A stretch of DNA of 64,000 bases, taken from assembly GCF_000980835.1 (NCBI RefSeq), contig NZ_CP011312.1:1302001-1366000 (forward strand), given 5' to 3'. The stretch is from Corynebacterium kutscheri. GTDB taxonomy: Bacteria; Actinomycetota; Actinomycetes; Mycobacteriales; Mycobacteriaceae. The position numbers and the translations under genes are program-made. Under the pieces are notes generated by a model, which saw nothing but the letters and a program-made list of their open reading frames with translations, searched no databases and was not told the DNA's origin. Position 1 is the first letter of the stretch; every line of letters starts with the position of its first letter. Below are positions 17,691-26,929 of the stretch, in pieces.

Positions 17691-18224
17691 ATGATCGTCA
17701 TTATGCCAGATTTTGACGGACTTCCCATCAACGCACAACGGCCTCGATGGCCTCTTATTGTGATCGTCATCGGTTGCCTTGTTCTAATCTGGTTACTTAA
17801 ATTTCCTGGGGTAGTACTAGCTTCATTTATCTTGTTATCAAGCTACCTGCTGATTCATTTCACTCCTGATGAAAAAGAAACAGCCGCGCTGCGTTCTAGC
17901 ATTACCCTATCGATGGAAGACATCCAAGATGTTTTGGATCAGTATCATGATTTCCTTCATGGTCAGTCCACCGAGACCATTGCTGATCGTACCCTGTACC
18001 GCCCAGCACTAGCTGATCTCGACTGTCAAGAAGAAGCGATCGAGCGCTTTCACTATTTAGTCAATACTTCAGATCGCTTTACTTCCCGAATGCATGCCCG
18101 GCTGGAACGAAATCTTAACATCACACAATTAGAAAAACTCTTACAAATTGCCGATGCTCGTGCCGCTGAATTAGAAGAATCCTGGCTCGCTGCGCGCAAG
18201 GCCGCACGCCGTCTGAGCGAATAA
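17691..18224 (+). CDS. Membrane-anchored protein of unknown function
   Basis: A 177-residue protein not recognised by name. Residues about 20-57 form two close hydrophobic segments (PLIVIVIGCLVLIWLL and VVLASFILLSSYLLIHF) with a very short turn, so both ends should be cytoplasmic. The rest is a charged, mostly helical domain, probably coiled, ending in Arg-rich AARKAARRLSE. ATG codons at 17691 and 17703 are both possible starts; TATACC at 17672-17677 could be the -10. It converges on dapF with 29 bases between and no clear terminator. Position matches an uncharacterised C. glutamicum gene before dapF. Confidence 0.8.
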   Translation: MIVIMPDFDGLPINAQRPRWPLIVIVIGCLVLIWLLKFPGVVLASFILLSSYLLIHFTPDEKETAALRSSITLSMEDIQDVLDQYHDFLHGQSTETIADRTLYRPALADLDCQEEAIERFHYLVNTSDRFTSRMHARLERNLNITQLEKLLQIADARAAELEESWLAARKAARRLSE

Positions 18225-18253
18225 CCATCCCACTTCAACTAGCAACAACAAAC

Positions 18254-19108
18254 CTATATCAACGAAGTTGTTCCCCGAGCCACAATTTTCGACGGCCCGC
18301 GCAATACCGAACCATTAGCGTCAATAGTCACAATTACCGTCCCTCCAGGCACATGCACTTCAACCACGCCTTCAGTATTTCCTTGATCAGCAAGTGCGGC
18401 AAGCGCAGTAGCAACAGTGCCTGTGCCACAACTACGGGTCTCTCCTACTCCTCGCTCATACACGCGCATACTTGTTGCACCATTAGTGATTTCTGTGGCA
18501 ATTTCCACGTTGACTCCAGCAGGAAAAAACTCTGGATCAAAAACAGGTTGGGTTAAAAATAGCTTCGTTAAATCATCACTACTCAGATTAGGAACAATGC
18601 ATGCAAGGTGTGGGTTTCCTACATTAACGCCTAACCCGGCAAAAGTCTTATCACCAATAATGCACGTCGATACTCCCATAACCTCAGCAGAACCCATATT
18701 TACCGAAATATCAGCATTTTTATCATCACAGCTGTGTACAGTGACAGTTTTTGCCCCCGCCCGGGTACCAATCACAAATTGCTCACTGTTTACTAAATTT
18801 TGTGCGAATACCCAATGGGCAAAAACGCGCGCACCATTACCGCACATCTCTGCTATCGAACCATCTGCATTGTAGTAGTCCATAAAAAGATCGGTATCAG
18901 AAATACCCTCATCAAGTGTGTTAATCATCCCTGAGTTTACTAATGCACCAGCACGTACCACACGCAATAAACCATCAGCACCGATCCCAGCACGACGATC
19001 ACATAACAACGTAATTTTTTCTGCCGATAAATCATAATGAGCATCAAGGTCTTCGACGATAACAAAATCGTTTTCAGTGCCGTGTCCTTTAGCAAAATTT
19101 AACACCAT
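18254..19108 (-). CDS. dapF: Diaminopimelate epimerase
   Basis: DapF converts LL-diaminopimelate to the meso form for lysine and peptidoglycan synthesis. The two catalytic cysteines are present in EMCGNGARVF and RSCGTGTVA, together with FAKGHGTENDF at the N-terminus and NPHLACIV. Two ATG codons are separated by one codon; AAGGA is six bases before the second (19108) but touches the first, so 19108 gives 284 residues. The ribosome binding site overlaps the end of miaA, so the genes are probably coupled. dapA and dapB of the same pathway are about 23 kb away in this window. Confidence 0.96.
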   Translation of the reverse strand: MVLNFAKGHGTENDFVIVEDLDAHYDLSAEKITLLCDRRAGIGADGLLRVVRAGALVNSGMINTLDEGISDTDLFMDYYNADGSIAEMCGNGARVFAHWVFAQNLVNSEQFVIGTRAGAKTVTVHSCDDKNADISVNMGSAEVMGVSTCIIGDKTFAGLGVNVGNPHLACIVPNLSSDDLTKLFLTQPVFDPEFFPAGVNVEIATEITNGATSMRVYERGVGETRSCGTGTVATALAALADQGNTEGVVEVHVPGGTVIVTIDANGSVLRGPSKIVARGTTSLI

Positions 19109-19116
19109 AGCCATCC

Positions 19117-20040
19117 TTATTCAGCGATACCGTATTTTTGGTTTATTATCTCGTTGATTACCCGATCCGTTATATTTTCCGCATCTAACCAGGTAATACG
19201 TGGATCACGGTTAAACCAACTACGTTGTCTGCGCACATACCGACGCGTGCCAATAACGGTTTTTTCTTCAACTTCCGCCCAATCAAGTTCGCCTGCTCTA
19301 GCCGCAAGTACTTGGTTATAGCCAATGGCACGACCTGCTGTTGAATCAGCAATGAGTCCATGCTGGTTAACTAGTTGATCAACTTCTTCAACAAAACCCG
19401 CTTCAAACATCATCCGAGTACGAGTTTCAATACGTGGATTAAGCCAATCAGTACTAGTGCGCAATCCCAAAATCATAGTATTCCACCGCGGAGGCGCATC
19501 TTTTTCCGGCTGAGATGCTTTAAATGGCTGCCCGGTTAACTCAATAACTTCTAGCGCGCGGATCGTACGACGAGGATCTTTATCTTCAATAATTGCAGCA
19601 GCCGCAGGATCTACTAAAGCTAACTCAGCATGAAGGGCATCAATTCCTATTTCCGCCAAACGTTTTTCATAGCGTTGACGCACTGTGTTATCGGTAGGTG
19701 GAAACTGCCAGTTATCGATAAGCGATTGCACATACAGCATGGAACCACCAACGAGAATAGGAACCTTGCCGCGAGAAAGAATATGTTCGATATCTTTAAT
19801 TGCTGAAAGCTGATACCGTGCCACGGACGCAGTCTCTGTGACTTCCCATACATCAAGTTGGTGGTGTGGGATTCCTTCTCGTTCAGCTAGGGAAAGTTTT
19901 GCGGTACCAATGTCCATATGCTTATACAGTTGCATGGAATCTACATTGACTATTTCCCCATTCAGTTTATGAGCTAATTGAATACCTAATGCAGATTTTC
20001 CACTAGCAGTAGGACCGACAATAGCAATAGGACGGATCAC
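19117..20040 (-). CDS. miaA: tRNA dimethylallyltransferase MiaA
   Basis: MiaA adds the dimethylallyl group to A37 of tRNAs reading U-starting codons; MiaB, also in this window, then methylthiolates it. Seen are the P-loop GPTASGKSA, the substrate motif [26 protein letters not shown], and the C-terminal [17 protein letters not shown]. Of the candidate starts, GTG at 20040 is six bases after GGGAGGT and overlaps the upstream stop as GTGA, giving 307 residues. It lies in an operon of unknown gene, miaA and dapF. Confidence 0.96.
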   Translation of the reverse strand: MIRPIAIVGPTASGKSALGIQLAHKLNGEIVNVDSMQLYKHMDIGTAKLSLAEREGIPHHQLDVWEVTETASVARYQLSAIKDIEHILSRGKVPILVGGSMLYVQSLIDNWQFPPTDNTVRQRYEKRLAEIGIDALHAELALVDPAAAAIIEDKDPRRTIRALEVIELTGQPFKASQPEKDAPPRWNTMILGLRTSTDWLNPRIETRTRMMFEAGFVEEVDQLVNQHGLIADSTAGRAIGYNQVLAARAGELDWAEVEEKTVIGTRRYVRRQRSWFNRDPRITWLDAENITDRVINEIINQKYGIAE

Positions 20041-20687
20041 CACTCTACCTCCCAACGAGCAACATAACGGCCAACGCCAAGGGATTCATCAACATAATGT
20101 AACTGTGCATCGCTAACAGTTAGCTGCGCTAATTCAAGCCATAGCTGAGGTGCTAGTACACCACGCTCAGATAACCACTTCTGATCAACTTCTAGGTTAT
20201 TTTGACGAGAAGAACTAGTTGTAGCCAATAGATCACAACACCATTGATGAGCTTGAGCTGCGGTATCAATCAGTGCCAGCGGAGCACGTGCAGTCAGACC
20301 AGCGCTACCATCTAGAATACATAACACCAGTTCAGGCGGGTTGATAATAACCTCAGCAAAAGAAGCATAAGATTTAATTTCTACCTGGTGTATGCGCTTA
20401 CCCTGTTCTTTTGTTCCAATAAGGTAATAACCAATTAGTTCGGGTAAGTACTGCCCCACACCAAGCTGAACCTGGGGTGCACCCCAGGCTTGAAAACTAC
20501 CGGAAATATTTGTGCGCATGGCTTCATCTTTATCGCCGACAATTGCGATACGTGCCGCGCCACTCGATGTGTTTATACACTCACGTGCGATTTCTCGAAG
20601 CTCATGCGACGGCTTATCGCTACCAAGCCCGTCGATAATTGCTGGTGATCCTGGCGCGATAATCACTGTGCTACGGTGTGCGGTCAT
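20037..20687 (-). CDS. Protein of the class III extradiol dioxygenase-like family, function unknown
   Basis: A 216-residue protein corresponding in position to M. tuberculosis Rv2728c, immediately upstream of miaA, which databases place with class III extradiol (LigB-like) dioxygenases. The N-terminus ([15 protein letters not shown]) resembles the first strand and loop of that fold. A C-terminal stretch ([20 protein letters not shown]) is also typical. I do not see a full set of His/Glu iron ligands, so catalysis is doubtful. Its stop overlaps the miaA start by four bases (GTGA), so the two are translated together. Role unknown. Confidence 0.75.
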   Translation of the reverse strand: MTAHRSTVIIAPGSPAIIDGLGSDKPSHELREIARECINTSSGAARIAIVGDKDEAMRTNISGSFQAWGAPQVQLGVGQYLPELIGYYLIGTKEQGKRIHQVEIKSYASFAEVIINPPELVLCILDGSAGLTARAPLALIDTAAQAHQWCCDLLATTSSSRQNNLEVDQKWLSERGVLAPQLWLELAQLTVSDAQLHYVDESLGVGRYVARWEVEW

Positions 20688-21006
20688 TGTATCGATTCTA
20701 ATGCCTTACTTCCTTAAGAGCTGTAGCCGCAATGCTACGAGCATACGATGTTGATTCTTTCACCTAATGAACTAAATGGTGGCATAAATATCTCACTGTA
20801 TCTTTTGGTATCTCGGCGACAATGAACTGACAGCACTGCGGGTAAAAGGTATCTTTATAAACAGTGAGTTTTGCATATGCGCATATGCATCTTCAGTGCT
20901 ATGCCATATTTTAAACCCACTTAAGTTTTTCGTATGCTAGTTAGGCACTATACGGTTATCGGCAGCCACGTCGCGTGGCGCGAGTAATAAGAGGAAGAAT
21001 CCTTTC
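20688..21006. promoter_or_regulatory. Divergent control region with an 18-bp palindrome
   Basis: This 319-base gap lies between the miaA operon (minus) and the DUF349 gene (plus). It contains TGCATATGCGCATATGCA (20872-20889), a perfect 18-bp palindrome made of two copies of GCATATGC, 118 bases before the DUF349 ATG. AAGAGGAAG at 20989-20997 is the ribosome binding site for 21007. No gene is supported. Confidence 0.6.
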
Positions 21007-22314
21007 ATGACCACACCAAAGCCCGGCCCCCGCCCTACCCCTGGCGCTCGCCCCGGAGCACACATCCGCACTACTGTCACTGCTGCTAAAACAGCTACCA
21101 ATCCAGCTGAGTTTGGTCGCATTGACGATACTGGCGCTGTCTTTGTTCGCACTAGTACTGGCGAACGCAAAATCGGCGAGTGGCAAGCTGGCACCCCTCA
21201 AGAAGGGCTGGCACATTATGCAGCGCGTTTCGACGATTTAGCCACCGAAGTTAGCCTCTTAGAAACTCGACTTGCAGCACATCCTGAAGACGCTGAACAC
21301 ATTAAGAAAAAGGCTAGTCAGCTTAATGAGGAGGTTCCTAGCGCTGCGGTTATTGGCGATATTGATAGCCTTATTAACCGTCTGGAAACAATCATTTCTA
21401 GCTCCGATGCTGCTGCTGAACAAGTAAAACAAGAAAAACAAGCTCACCGCGTTCAAGCTATTGCGCGCAAAGAAGAACTCGTAGCAGAAGTAGAAAATAT
21501 TGCAGAAACTTCTACAGACTGGAAGATAGCTGGAGACCGAATTTCGGCTATCCTCACCGAGTGGAAAACTATTCGCGGTATTGACCGTAAAACTGATGAT
21601 GAATTGTGGAAGCGTTATTCTAAAGCGCGCGATTCCTTTAACCGCCGCCGTGGCTCACATTTCGCAGAACTCGATCGTGTCCGTGCAACAGCTCGTAAGA
21701 TCAAAGAAGACATTGTTGCCCGTGCCGAGGAGTTAAAAGACTCTAACGATTGGTCCGAAACCGCCCGCAAATACCGTGGTCTTATGGATGAGTGGAAAGC
21801 AGCTGGTCGTGCACCTCGCGATATCGACGACAAACTGTGGGAAGCTTTCCGTGCTGCAAAAGATCACTTCTTTAATGCACGTAATGAGGTTAATACTGCA
21901 CGAGACCAAGAATTTGAGGCTAATGCCCAGGCTAAGGATGCATTATTAGCTGAATATGATCAGTTGATTGATCCGGAAAAAGGTCTTGATCAGGCACGTA
22001 GAAAGCTCGCTGAATTACAAGAAAAGTGGGAAGCTATCGGTTACGTTCCGCGTAACAAGGTACGTGAGTACGAGGACAAGATCCACGCCGTCGAAAAGCG
22101 AGTCACTCAAGCTGCCGATGCTCAGTGGCGTCGTACCGACCCAGCAGCACAAGCGCGAGCTAGCCAATTCTTGGATAAGGTCAAAGATTTTACTGCTCAG
22201 GCTGAGCAAGCTGAGGCGAAGGGAAATACAACCAAAGCTGCTGAGCTTCGCCAACAAGCACAGCAGTGGCAAGAATGGGCAGATGCTGCACTCAATGCTG
22301 TAGAAAACCGCTAA
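21007..22314 (+). CDS. DUF349 domain protein
   Basis: A 435-residue soluble, very charged, helical protein. After a Pro/Ala-rich N-terminus (about 1-35) and a small domain, several DUF349 repeats follow, each marked by a W at a helix end (KIAGDRISAILTEWKTI, RGLMDEWKAAG and LQEKWEAIGYVPR). The DDELWKRY and DDKLWEAF motifs that end each repeat are visible. Long coiled-coil segments are likely (LLETRLAAHPEDAEHIKKKA; QAEQAEAKGNTTKAAELR). The family has no settled molecular function. The gene has its own promoter region and a terminator directly after it. Confidence 0.88.
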   Translation: MTTPKPGPRPTPGARPGAHIRTTVTAAKTATNPAEFGRIDDTGAVFVRTSTGERKIGEWQAGTPQEGLAHYAARFDDLATEVSLLETRLAAHPEDAEHIKKKASQLNEEVPSAAVIGDIDSLINRLETIISSSDAAAEQVKQEKQAHRVQAIARKEELVAEVENIAETSTDWKIAGDRISAILTEWKTIRGIDRKTDDELWKRYSKARDSFNRRRGSHFAELDRVRATARKIKEDIVARAEELKDSNDWSETARKYRGLMDEWKAAGRAPRDIDDKLWEAFRAAKDHFFNARNEVNTARDQEFEANAQAKDALLAEYDQLIDPEKGLDQARRKLAELQEKWEAIGYVPRNKVREYEDKIHAVEKRVTQAADAQWRRTDPAAQARASQFLDKVKDFTAQAEQAEAKGNTTKAAELRQQAQQWQEWADAALNAVENR

Positions 22315-22336
22315 AAGTTTTCTTTATTACTGCTTC

Positions 22337-22372
22337 ACTGTGGTACCTCGACGCAGGTGCCACAGTTTTTTA
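22337..22372 (+). terminator. Rho-independent terminator of the DUF349 gene
   Basis: ACTGTGGTACCT (22337-22348) / AGGTGCCACAGT (22355-22366) with one G-T pair, followed by a run of T. It lies only 22 bases before the next start. Confidence 0.9.
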
Positions 22373-22394
22373 TTGTCCCTGCTACCCTTTTTTC

Positions 22395-23540
22395 ATGGTT
22401 TCCTTTTATCAGGTAGTACTACCTCCAAACCACGCACCGCACAATGAGCCTAGTGACGTTCTGCGCAATTTTATTTTCTCTGCCAACCTTGCTGCTCAAG
22501 ACATCACCAATGATACTGCAACCAGTTCTTCTGCCACCCAAATTTTATCTGCGCTTGCCGGATCACCACTCAAACAAACCATCCTGCTTGCAGTACAACT
22601 AGCTGGTACTACTACCCTTTCGGCTACTGGTAGCTACGGTTATCCAATGATCTCAGCAGTAGAAACCTCCACGCTTACAGCTGGTTTTGTTAATGCTCCA
22701 GATAATTTCACCGAACCTATCCTTGGGTTTTTAGAGATCAATTTAAATATGCAATCAGATCTCAATGCCATTGATTGCGATATAACTCTTGATGCAGAGT
22801 TACAGCCATTACCTGGAGAAACACTCGATAAAGAGATATTTACCATTGTCTCAGCACTTGTTGCAGAAGCCTGCAGTTTTGCCCAAAAAATTCACCGCCC
22901 CGTGGTTCGTTTTTGGCTGCGGCACTCCCACCCAGGTAGCGGACTTCATGAAGTTGTTACCACTGAACTTTCTCAAAATGGTTTTCACTGCGCGCTAGCA
23001 GAAATACAAGGTTATATTCCGGCCGAAAAACATATTTTACCGCTACCACCACGTTATAGTTTTGATTTTTATCGCGATCATAATCCGAATAAAGCTCATA
23101 TCAATAGCTTGCTTAACCTATTTGAACTGGCAGAATCCCATATTCCCACCGGAACGCTTAGTGTATCGCCACAACCATGGACCACACAGCGCCTTAAACA
23201 AAGCCATGTGCATACTGTAGATCGCGGAAATCAGACTACTACCGTCATCGTGCTTTTCGACGACCACCCCATCGCCTTTTCAGAGATAATTAACCGAGCT
23301 GGATCCCATCCAACAGTGGTTGAACAAGGCGCTACCTTTGTCCACCCACAACATCAAGGTCGCGGAATTGGACAGGCATTAAAAGCCCAGGCCATACGTA
23401 GTGCTATCGAGCTTTGGCCAGAAACACGAAAAATTTATACCGATATGGAAATTTCCAATACCCGCATACTAAAAATCAATGAACAATTTGGGTTTCACTC
23501 TATCGCACGGACTCAGGCATGGCAGAAAACACTTTCTTAG
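22395..23540 (+). CDS. GNAT-family acetyltransferase, possibly tandem-domain
   Basis: A 381-residue protein with a clear C-terminal GNAT domain: the acetyl-CoA-binding motif A is VHPQHQGRGIGQALKAQAIR near residue 323, preceded by a central strand motif and followed by ISNTRILKINEQFGFHS. The N-terminal half has a second, poorer GNAT-like layout (ILGFLEINLNMQ, then LVAEACSFAQKI), as in two-domain transferases of the mycothiol synthase type. The open frame extends 43 codons upstream, but that part lies across the previous stop and terminator. The ATG at 22395 lacks a good ribosome binding site and may be leaderless. Substrate unknown. Confidence 0.8.
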   Translation: MVSFYQVVLPPNHAPHNEPSDVLRNFIFSANLAAQDITNDTATSSSATQILSALAGSPLKQTILLAVQLAGTTTLSATGSYGYPMISAVETSTLTAGFVNAPDNFTEPILGFLEINLNMQSDLNAIDCDITLDAELQPLPGETLDKEIFTIVSALVAEACSFAQKIHRPVVRFWLRHSHPGSGLHEVVTTELSQNGFHCALAEIQGYIPAEKHILPLPPRYSFDFYRDHNPNKAHINSLLNLFELAESHIPTGTLSVSPQPWTTQRLKQSHVHTVDRGNQTTTVIVLFDDHPIAFSEIINRAGSHPTVVEQGATFVHPQHQGRGIGQALKAQAIRSAIELWPETRKIYTDMEISNTRILKINEQFGFHSIARTQAWQKTLS

Positions 23541-23563
23541 CTTTATAACCAAGCATCCAATGC

Positions 23564-23947
23564 TTAGTTCACGCCACGATCATAAGCCTCGCGGTGTGCG
23601 ATCACCTCATCAACATGTGTCTCTGCCCAACATCGCAAGGTACTCAGCGGTTCAACAATACTCATGCCTAAATCTGTTAGTTGATAGTCAACCCGTGGTG
23701 GAATACTCGCGGTAACCTCACGTCTTAGCAATCCATCTCTTTGCATAGAACGAAGAGTTTCAGTAAGCACTTTAGGGCTAATACCTTGTACTTTTTCTTT
23801 TAACGTTTTGAAACGTACCTGTTCACCAGTAGCTAGTACTGTCACGATCATAGGCGTCCAGCGATCAGTAAGATGACGGAGTACCGTACGTGATGGGCAA
23901 GAAGAATTTAAAATATCCGCAGGTTGATTGACAGAAGTGCTAGTCAT
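23564..23947 (-). CDS. HxlR/DUF24-family redox regulator, QorR-like
   Basis: A 127-residue HxlR-family winged-helix regulator. The N-terminal signature has Cys17 in SCPSRTVLRHLTDRWTPMIV, and the recognition region includes ISPKVLTETLRSMQRDGLLRRE. In this family the N-terminal Cys senses quinones, aldehydes or oxidants (YodB, HypR, and QorR of C. glutamicum, whose sensing Cys I recall as Cys17). A second Cys (Cys106) is present here. It is divergent from an NAD(P)-binding protein gene, exactly the QorR/Qor2 arrangement, with a palindrome between. It converges on the acetyltransferase gene. The family is certain; the specific signal is inferred. Confidence 0.88.
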   Translation of the reverse strand: MTSTSVNQPADILNSSCPSRTVLRHLTDRWTPMIVTVLATGEQVRFKTLKEKVQGISPKVLTETLRSMQRDGLLRREVTASIPPRVDYQLTDLGMSIVEPLSTLRCWAETHVDEVIAHREAYDRGVN

Positions 23948-23997
23948 ATTAAAACTTTCTAAAAAAATTTTCTTTTAGTTACGTTGAGGTAATCAGT

Positions 23998-24012
23998 TAC
24001 TAATAGATAGTA
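23998..24012. promoter_or_regulatory. Candidate operator of the HxlR-family regulator
   Basis: TACTA-N5-TAGTA is a perfect palindrome and closely resembles the YodB box (TACTATTTGTAGTA) of the same regulator family in Bacillus. It lies 51 bases before the regulator start and 39 before the divergent gene, so one bound dimer could repress both. An imperfect second repeat (GTATC 24010-24014, GATAC 24026-24030) overlaps its edge. Confidence 0.65.
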
Positions 24013-24050
24013 TCAGTATTGTTCCGATACCACACCAAAAGGAGTACCCC

Positions 24051-24656
24051 ATGAAGATTGCGATAATCGGCGCTACTGGTCTTGTTGGCCAGCCACTTAC
24101 CCAAGAGGCAAATGATCGAGAACATAAAGTCAGTACCTATACCCGCTCTGGTAGCCTTTCTGGCAGCCACCCCATCCAGCTTCAAGATACCCAAGCTATT
24201 ACTGAAATCATTAATAATCACGACGCTACAGTTATCACTGTTGCTAGCCGAGATGACTACAACGGTGCAATCAATGCTCACAAAGCGCTTATCGACGCTA
24301 AACCTACCGGACGACTCATCGTGGTAGGAGGTGCTGGATCACTCAATACCGAATCTGGCTTGCTTTTCGAAAACCCTAATTTCCCGGCAGAATACCTTCC
24401 CGAGGCACAAGCTTTTTACGCCATTTACCAAGCTTATCTCGCAGCAACCGATTTAAATTGGACAATGGTTGCCCCATCCCCACTCATCGCACCAGGAGTA
24501 CGCACTGGTCAATACCGCACTGAGCTAGATACTATTGCTGGCGATTTTGTTTCCAGTCAAGATTTCGCTGTAGCAATTGTCGATGAAATCGAAAACCCAG
24601 CTTTTAGTGGTAAACGTTTTACTGTGGCTTCGACTACAGATAACGCTCGTGGCTAG
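24051..24656 (+). CDS. NAD(P)H-binding atypical SDR protein, Qor2/NmrA-like
   Basis: A 201-residue single-domain Rossmann protein. The dinucleotide motif GATGLVGQP is at residues 8-16, preceded by MKIAII, with VVGGAGSL as the middle strand and MVAPSPLIAPG in the substrate region, typical of the atypical SDR/NAD(P)H-binding family (BVR-B, YwnB or quinone reductase 2 type). Start ATG 24051 has AAGGAG nine bases before. It is divergent from the HxlR regulator, so a quinone or electrophile reductase role is likely. Length is about that of short family members. A strong terminator follows. Confidence 0.83.
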   Translation: MKIAIIGATGLVGQPLTQEANDREHKVSTYTRSGSLSGSHPIQLQDTQAITEIINNHDATVITVASRDDYNGAINAHKALIDAKPTGRLIVVGGAGSLNTESGLLFENPNFPAEYLPEAQAFYAIYQAYLAATDLNWTMVAPSPLIAPGVRTGQYRTELDTIAGDFVSSQDFAVAIVDEIENPAFSGKRFTVASTTDNARG

Positions 24657-24670
24657 ATAGAAATGGTTAA

Positions 24671-24716
24671 AAAATGTGGGGTGTTCGCTGTTATGGCAGC
24701 GAACACCCCACATTTT
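24671..24716. terminator. Bidirectional terminator
   Basis: A perfect 20-bp stem (24671-24690 with 24697-24716), loop TTATGG, has A/T-rich ends so T-runs follow on both strands. It serves the NAD(P)H-binding gene and the convergent membrane-protein gene, whose stop it touches. Confidence 0.93.
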
Positions 24717-25360
24717 TAAGATTGAGTCAAGTCTGGTTTATTTTTTCGTCTTAACGCTGCTTGTCGTCTACAGTCGTCGATAAGCAAAGGATTAGTCTCC
24801 GGGTCAAGGTAGTCACGGGAAGTAAAAACAGCTTGCTGTGCCTGACCAACAGCATCCATTTTTTCATTATGTAGACGCTCTTCCTGAGCCCGAAGTTGAT
24901 CTTCACTACGAGCAAAAATGGTACAACTCAAAGCATAAATCATCACGATAACAGCGATAACTTCTACAATGAAACCAATCCCTAGCCCAGGATCACCATC
25001 AACAGCATGAGATTGGATCCGCATCCAAATCCCCAAGAGGGAAACTAGCATCGCTATTCCGCCTAGTAACCAAGCAAAATAGGCACATATCATTCGCCTA
25101 GTTATCAACGTTAGTCCCGCAAAAATCACCGTTGCGATACTAGCAATGAACACAAAAATATACTCAGCAATTTTAATGCGCGCTTGACTGGCTGCATCAC
25201 TGAAAAAAAGTACTTGATAACCGCGAACATCACCGGAATGAAACAAGAACAAACCCACTAAGAAAGTCACCACAGCGCCAACAAGAAACCACTGATAGCT
25301 ACTCAGATTGATCCGCGCTGCAGCCTGCTTTTCCAACTCAGCATAATCTGGTGTACTCAC
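24716..25360 (-). CDS. Conserved membrane protein of unknown function
   Basis: A 214-residue protein with four predicted membrane segments (FLVGAVVTFLVGLFLF; YIFVFIASIATVIFAGLTL; YFAWLLGGIAMLVSLLGIW; GFIVEVIAVIVMIYALSC) and a charged C-terminal cytoplasmic tail with a short helical stretch (EDQLRAQEERLHNEKMDAVGQ). GTG start at 25360 with AGAGGG upstream. It follows miaB by 18 bases in the same direction, so they are probably cotranscribed; a similar gene pair is found in C. glutamicum. No function can be read. Confidence 0.8.
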   Translation of the reverse strand: MSTPDYAELEKQAAARINLSSYQWFLVGAVVTFLVGLFLFHSGDVRGYQVLFFSDAASQARIKIAEYIFVFIASIATVIFAGLTLITRRMICAYFAWLLGGIAMLVSLLGIWMRIQSHAVDGDPGLGIGFIVEVIAVIVMIYALSCTIFARSEDQLRAQEERLHNEKMDAVGQAQQAVFTSRDYLDPETNPLLIDDCRRQAALRRKNKPDLTQS

Positions 25361-25378
25361 CCTATGCCCTCTTTTCTA

Positions 25379-26929
25379 TTAGCAGCCACAATTAGTTTGT
25401 GCCGGTGCACTTGACGGCGCACCAATTTTAGGTAGCCCCAAGCCTACGCCGACTGGCGCAGTAGTAGGAACCTTGCCGGCAGCCGACATATCCCCCGCCT
25501 TTGTCCGACGATGTTCACTAACCCCGGAATCAGCAATTAAGAAGAAAGGTTTCGCCGCAGTCACGCTTACTTTAACAATGTCACCGGGGCGAATCTCTTG
25601 ATCTAGCTTTCCAGCTGGTAAAAAGTGTACTAAGCGACCATCTCGAGCGCGACCAGTCATACGATGAGTCTTATCATTTTTCCGACCACCATTAGCTTGC
25701 ACAAGCAACTCTACTTCTTGCCCAATGAGCTTGTTATTCTCTTCTTGGCTAACACGTTCTTGTACTGCAATCAGACGTTCATAACGATCCTGCACTACTT
25801 CTTTAGCAACTTGCAGCTCATATTCTGCCGCAGGTGTACCTGGGCGTGGACTGTACTGGAAAGTATAAGCACTAGTAAAACGAGCTTTTTCCATCACATC
25901 CAAGGTGGCCTGGAAATCTTCTTCGGTCTCACCGGGGAAACCAACAATAATATCTGTAGTAATAGAGGCATGCGGTATTTTTGCACGAACCTCATCCAAA
26001 ATTGCTAAAAACTTCTTGCTTCGATAGCTACGACGCATCTGTTTAAGCACTTTGTCTGATCCAGACTGCAATGGCATATGCAACTGTGGGCATACATTCG
26101 GAGTCTCCGCCATTGCATCAATAACATCTGAAGTGAACTCTGCCGGGTGTGGGCTAGTAAAACGCAGTCGTTCTAAGCCTTTAATATCTCCGCAAGCTCG
26201 CAATAATTTTGAAAAAGCACTTCTATCCCGAGGCGCTTCTGGATCAGCAAAATTAACCCCATAGGCGTTAACATTTTGACCAAGTAAAGTCACTTCTGAA
26301 ACACCTTGATCAACAAGTGCCTGTACTTCGGCCAAAATATCACCAGGTCGACGATCAACTTCTTTACCACGCAAAGAAGGAACGATACAAAAAGTACACG
26401 TGTTATTGCATCCCACCGATACCGAAACCCAACCAGCGTAAGCGGATTCACGTTTTGCTGGCAAGACTGAAGGAAATTGCTCTAAAGAATCCACAATTTC
26501 TACTTCAGCACGCGCATTATGCTCTGCGCGATCTAACAGCGCAGGTAGTGAACCAATATTATGGGTACCAAAAACAACGTCTACCCATGGTGCTTTCTCA
26601 ACTACAGTTTCTTTATCTTTTTGCGCTAAACATCCACCTACTGCAATTTGCATGCCGGGACGTTGTGCTTTAACGCTACGTAACTGACCAAGAGTGCCAT
26701 ATAAACGCTTATCAGCATTTTCACGTACCGCACACGTATTAAACACGACCAGATCTGCTTCTACTCCTTCAGCAGCCTGGACATAACCGGCGTCTTCCAA
26801 CAAACCAGAAAGGCGTTCTGAATCATGAACATTCATCTGGCATCCGAAAGTACGCACTTCATAGGTACGGCCGCGTCCTATGTCAGTGACGCTATTGGGC
26901 AGTGAAAAATCTTGAGTAGGTGCAGACAC
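25379..26929 (-). CDS. miaB: tRNA methylthiotransferase MiaB
   Basis: Radical-SAM enzyme that adds the 2-methylthio group to i6A37 of tRNA, completing the MiaA modification. The 516 residues show the N-terminal UPF0004 domain ([36 protein letters not shown]) with its three cluster cysteines, the radical-SAM motif [11 protein letters not shown] at about residue 175, and a C-terminal TRAM domain ([12 protein letters not shown] to [13 protein letters not shown]). The C-terminus ends in NCGC, unusual but seen in relatives. GTG start at 26929 has a weak ribosome binding site. In C. glutamicum the gluABCD glutamate importer follows; here recX does. Confidence 0.96.
   Translation of the reverse strand: MSAPTQDFSLPNSVTDIGRGRTYEVRTFGCQMNVHDSERLSGLLEDAGYVQAAEGVEADLVVFNTCAVRENADKRLYGTLGQLRSVKAQRPGMQIAVGGCLAQKDKETVVEKAPWVDVVFGTHNIGSLPALLDRAEHNARAEVEIVDSLEQFPSVLPAKRESAYAGWVSVSVGCNNTCTFCIVPSLRGKEVDRRPGDILAEVQALVDQGVSEVTLLGQNVNAYGVNFADPEAPRDRSAFSKLLRACGDIKGLERLRFTSPHPAEFTSDVIDAMAETPNVCPQLHMPLQSGSDKVLKQMRRSYRSKKFLAILDEVRAKIPHASITTDIIVGFPGETEEDFQATLDVMEKARFTSAYTFQYSPRPGTPAAEYELQVAKEVVQDRYERLIAVQERVSQEENNKLIGQEVELLVQANGGRKNDKTHRMTGRARDGRLVHFLPAGKLDQEIRPGDIVKVSVTAAKPFFLIADSGVSEHRRTKAGDMSAAGKVPTTAPVGVGLGLPKIGAPSSAPAQTNCGC

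Noticed and set aside
20931..20999. Short minus-strand frames (20937-21194 and 20956-21216) at the DUF349 start
   Set aside because: Antisense to the Pro/Ala-rich N-terminus of the DUF349 protein, with no support.
22266..22394. N-terminal 43-codon extension of the acetyltransferase frame
   Set aside because: It overlaps the DUF349 coding end and crosses a strong terminator, and the translation is Cys-rich and unlike the family.
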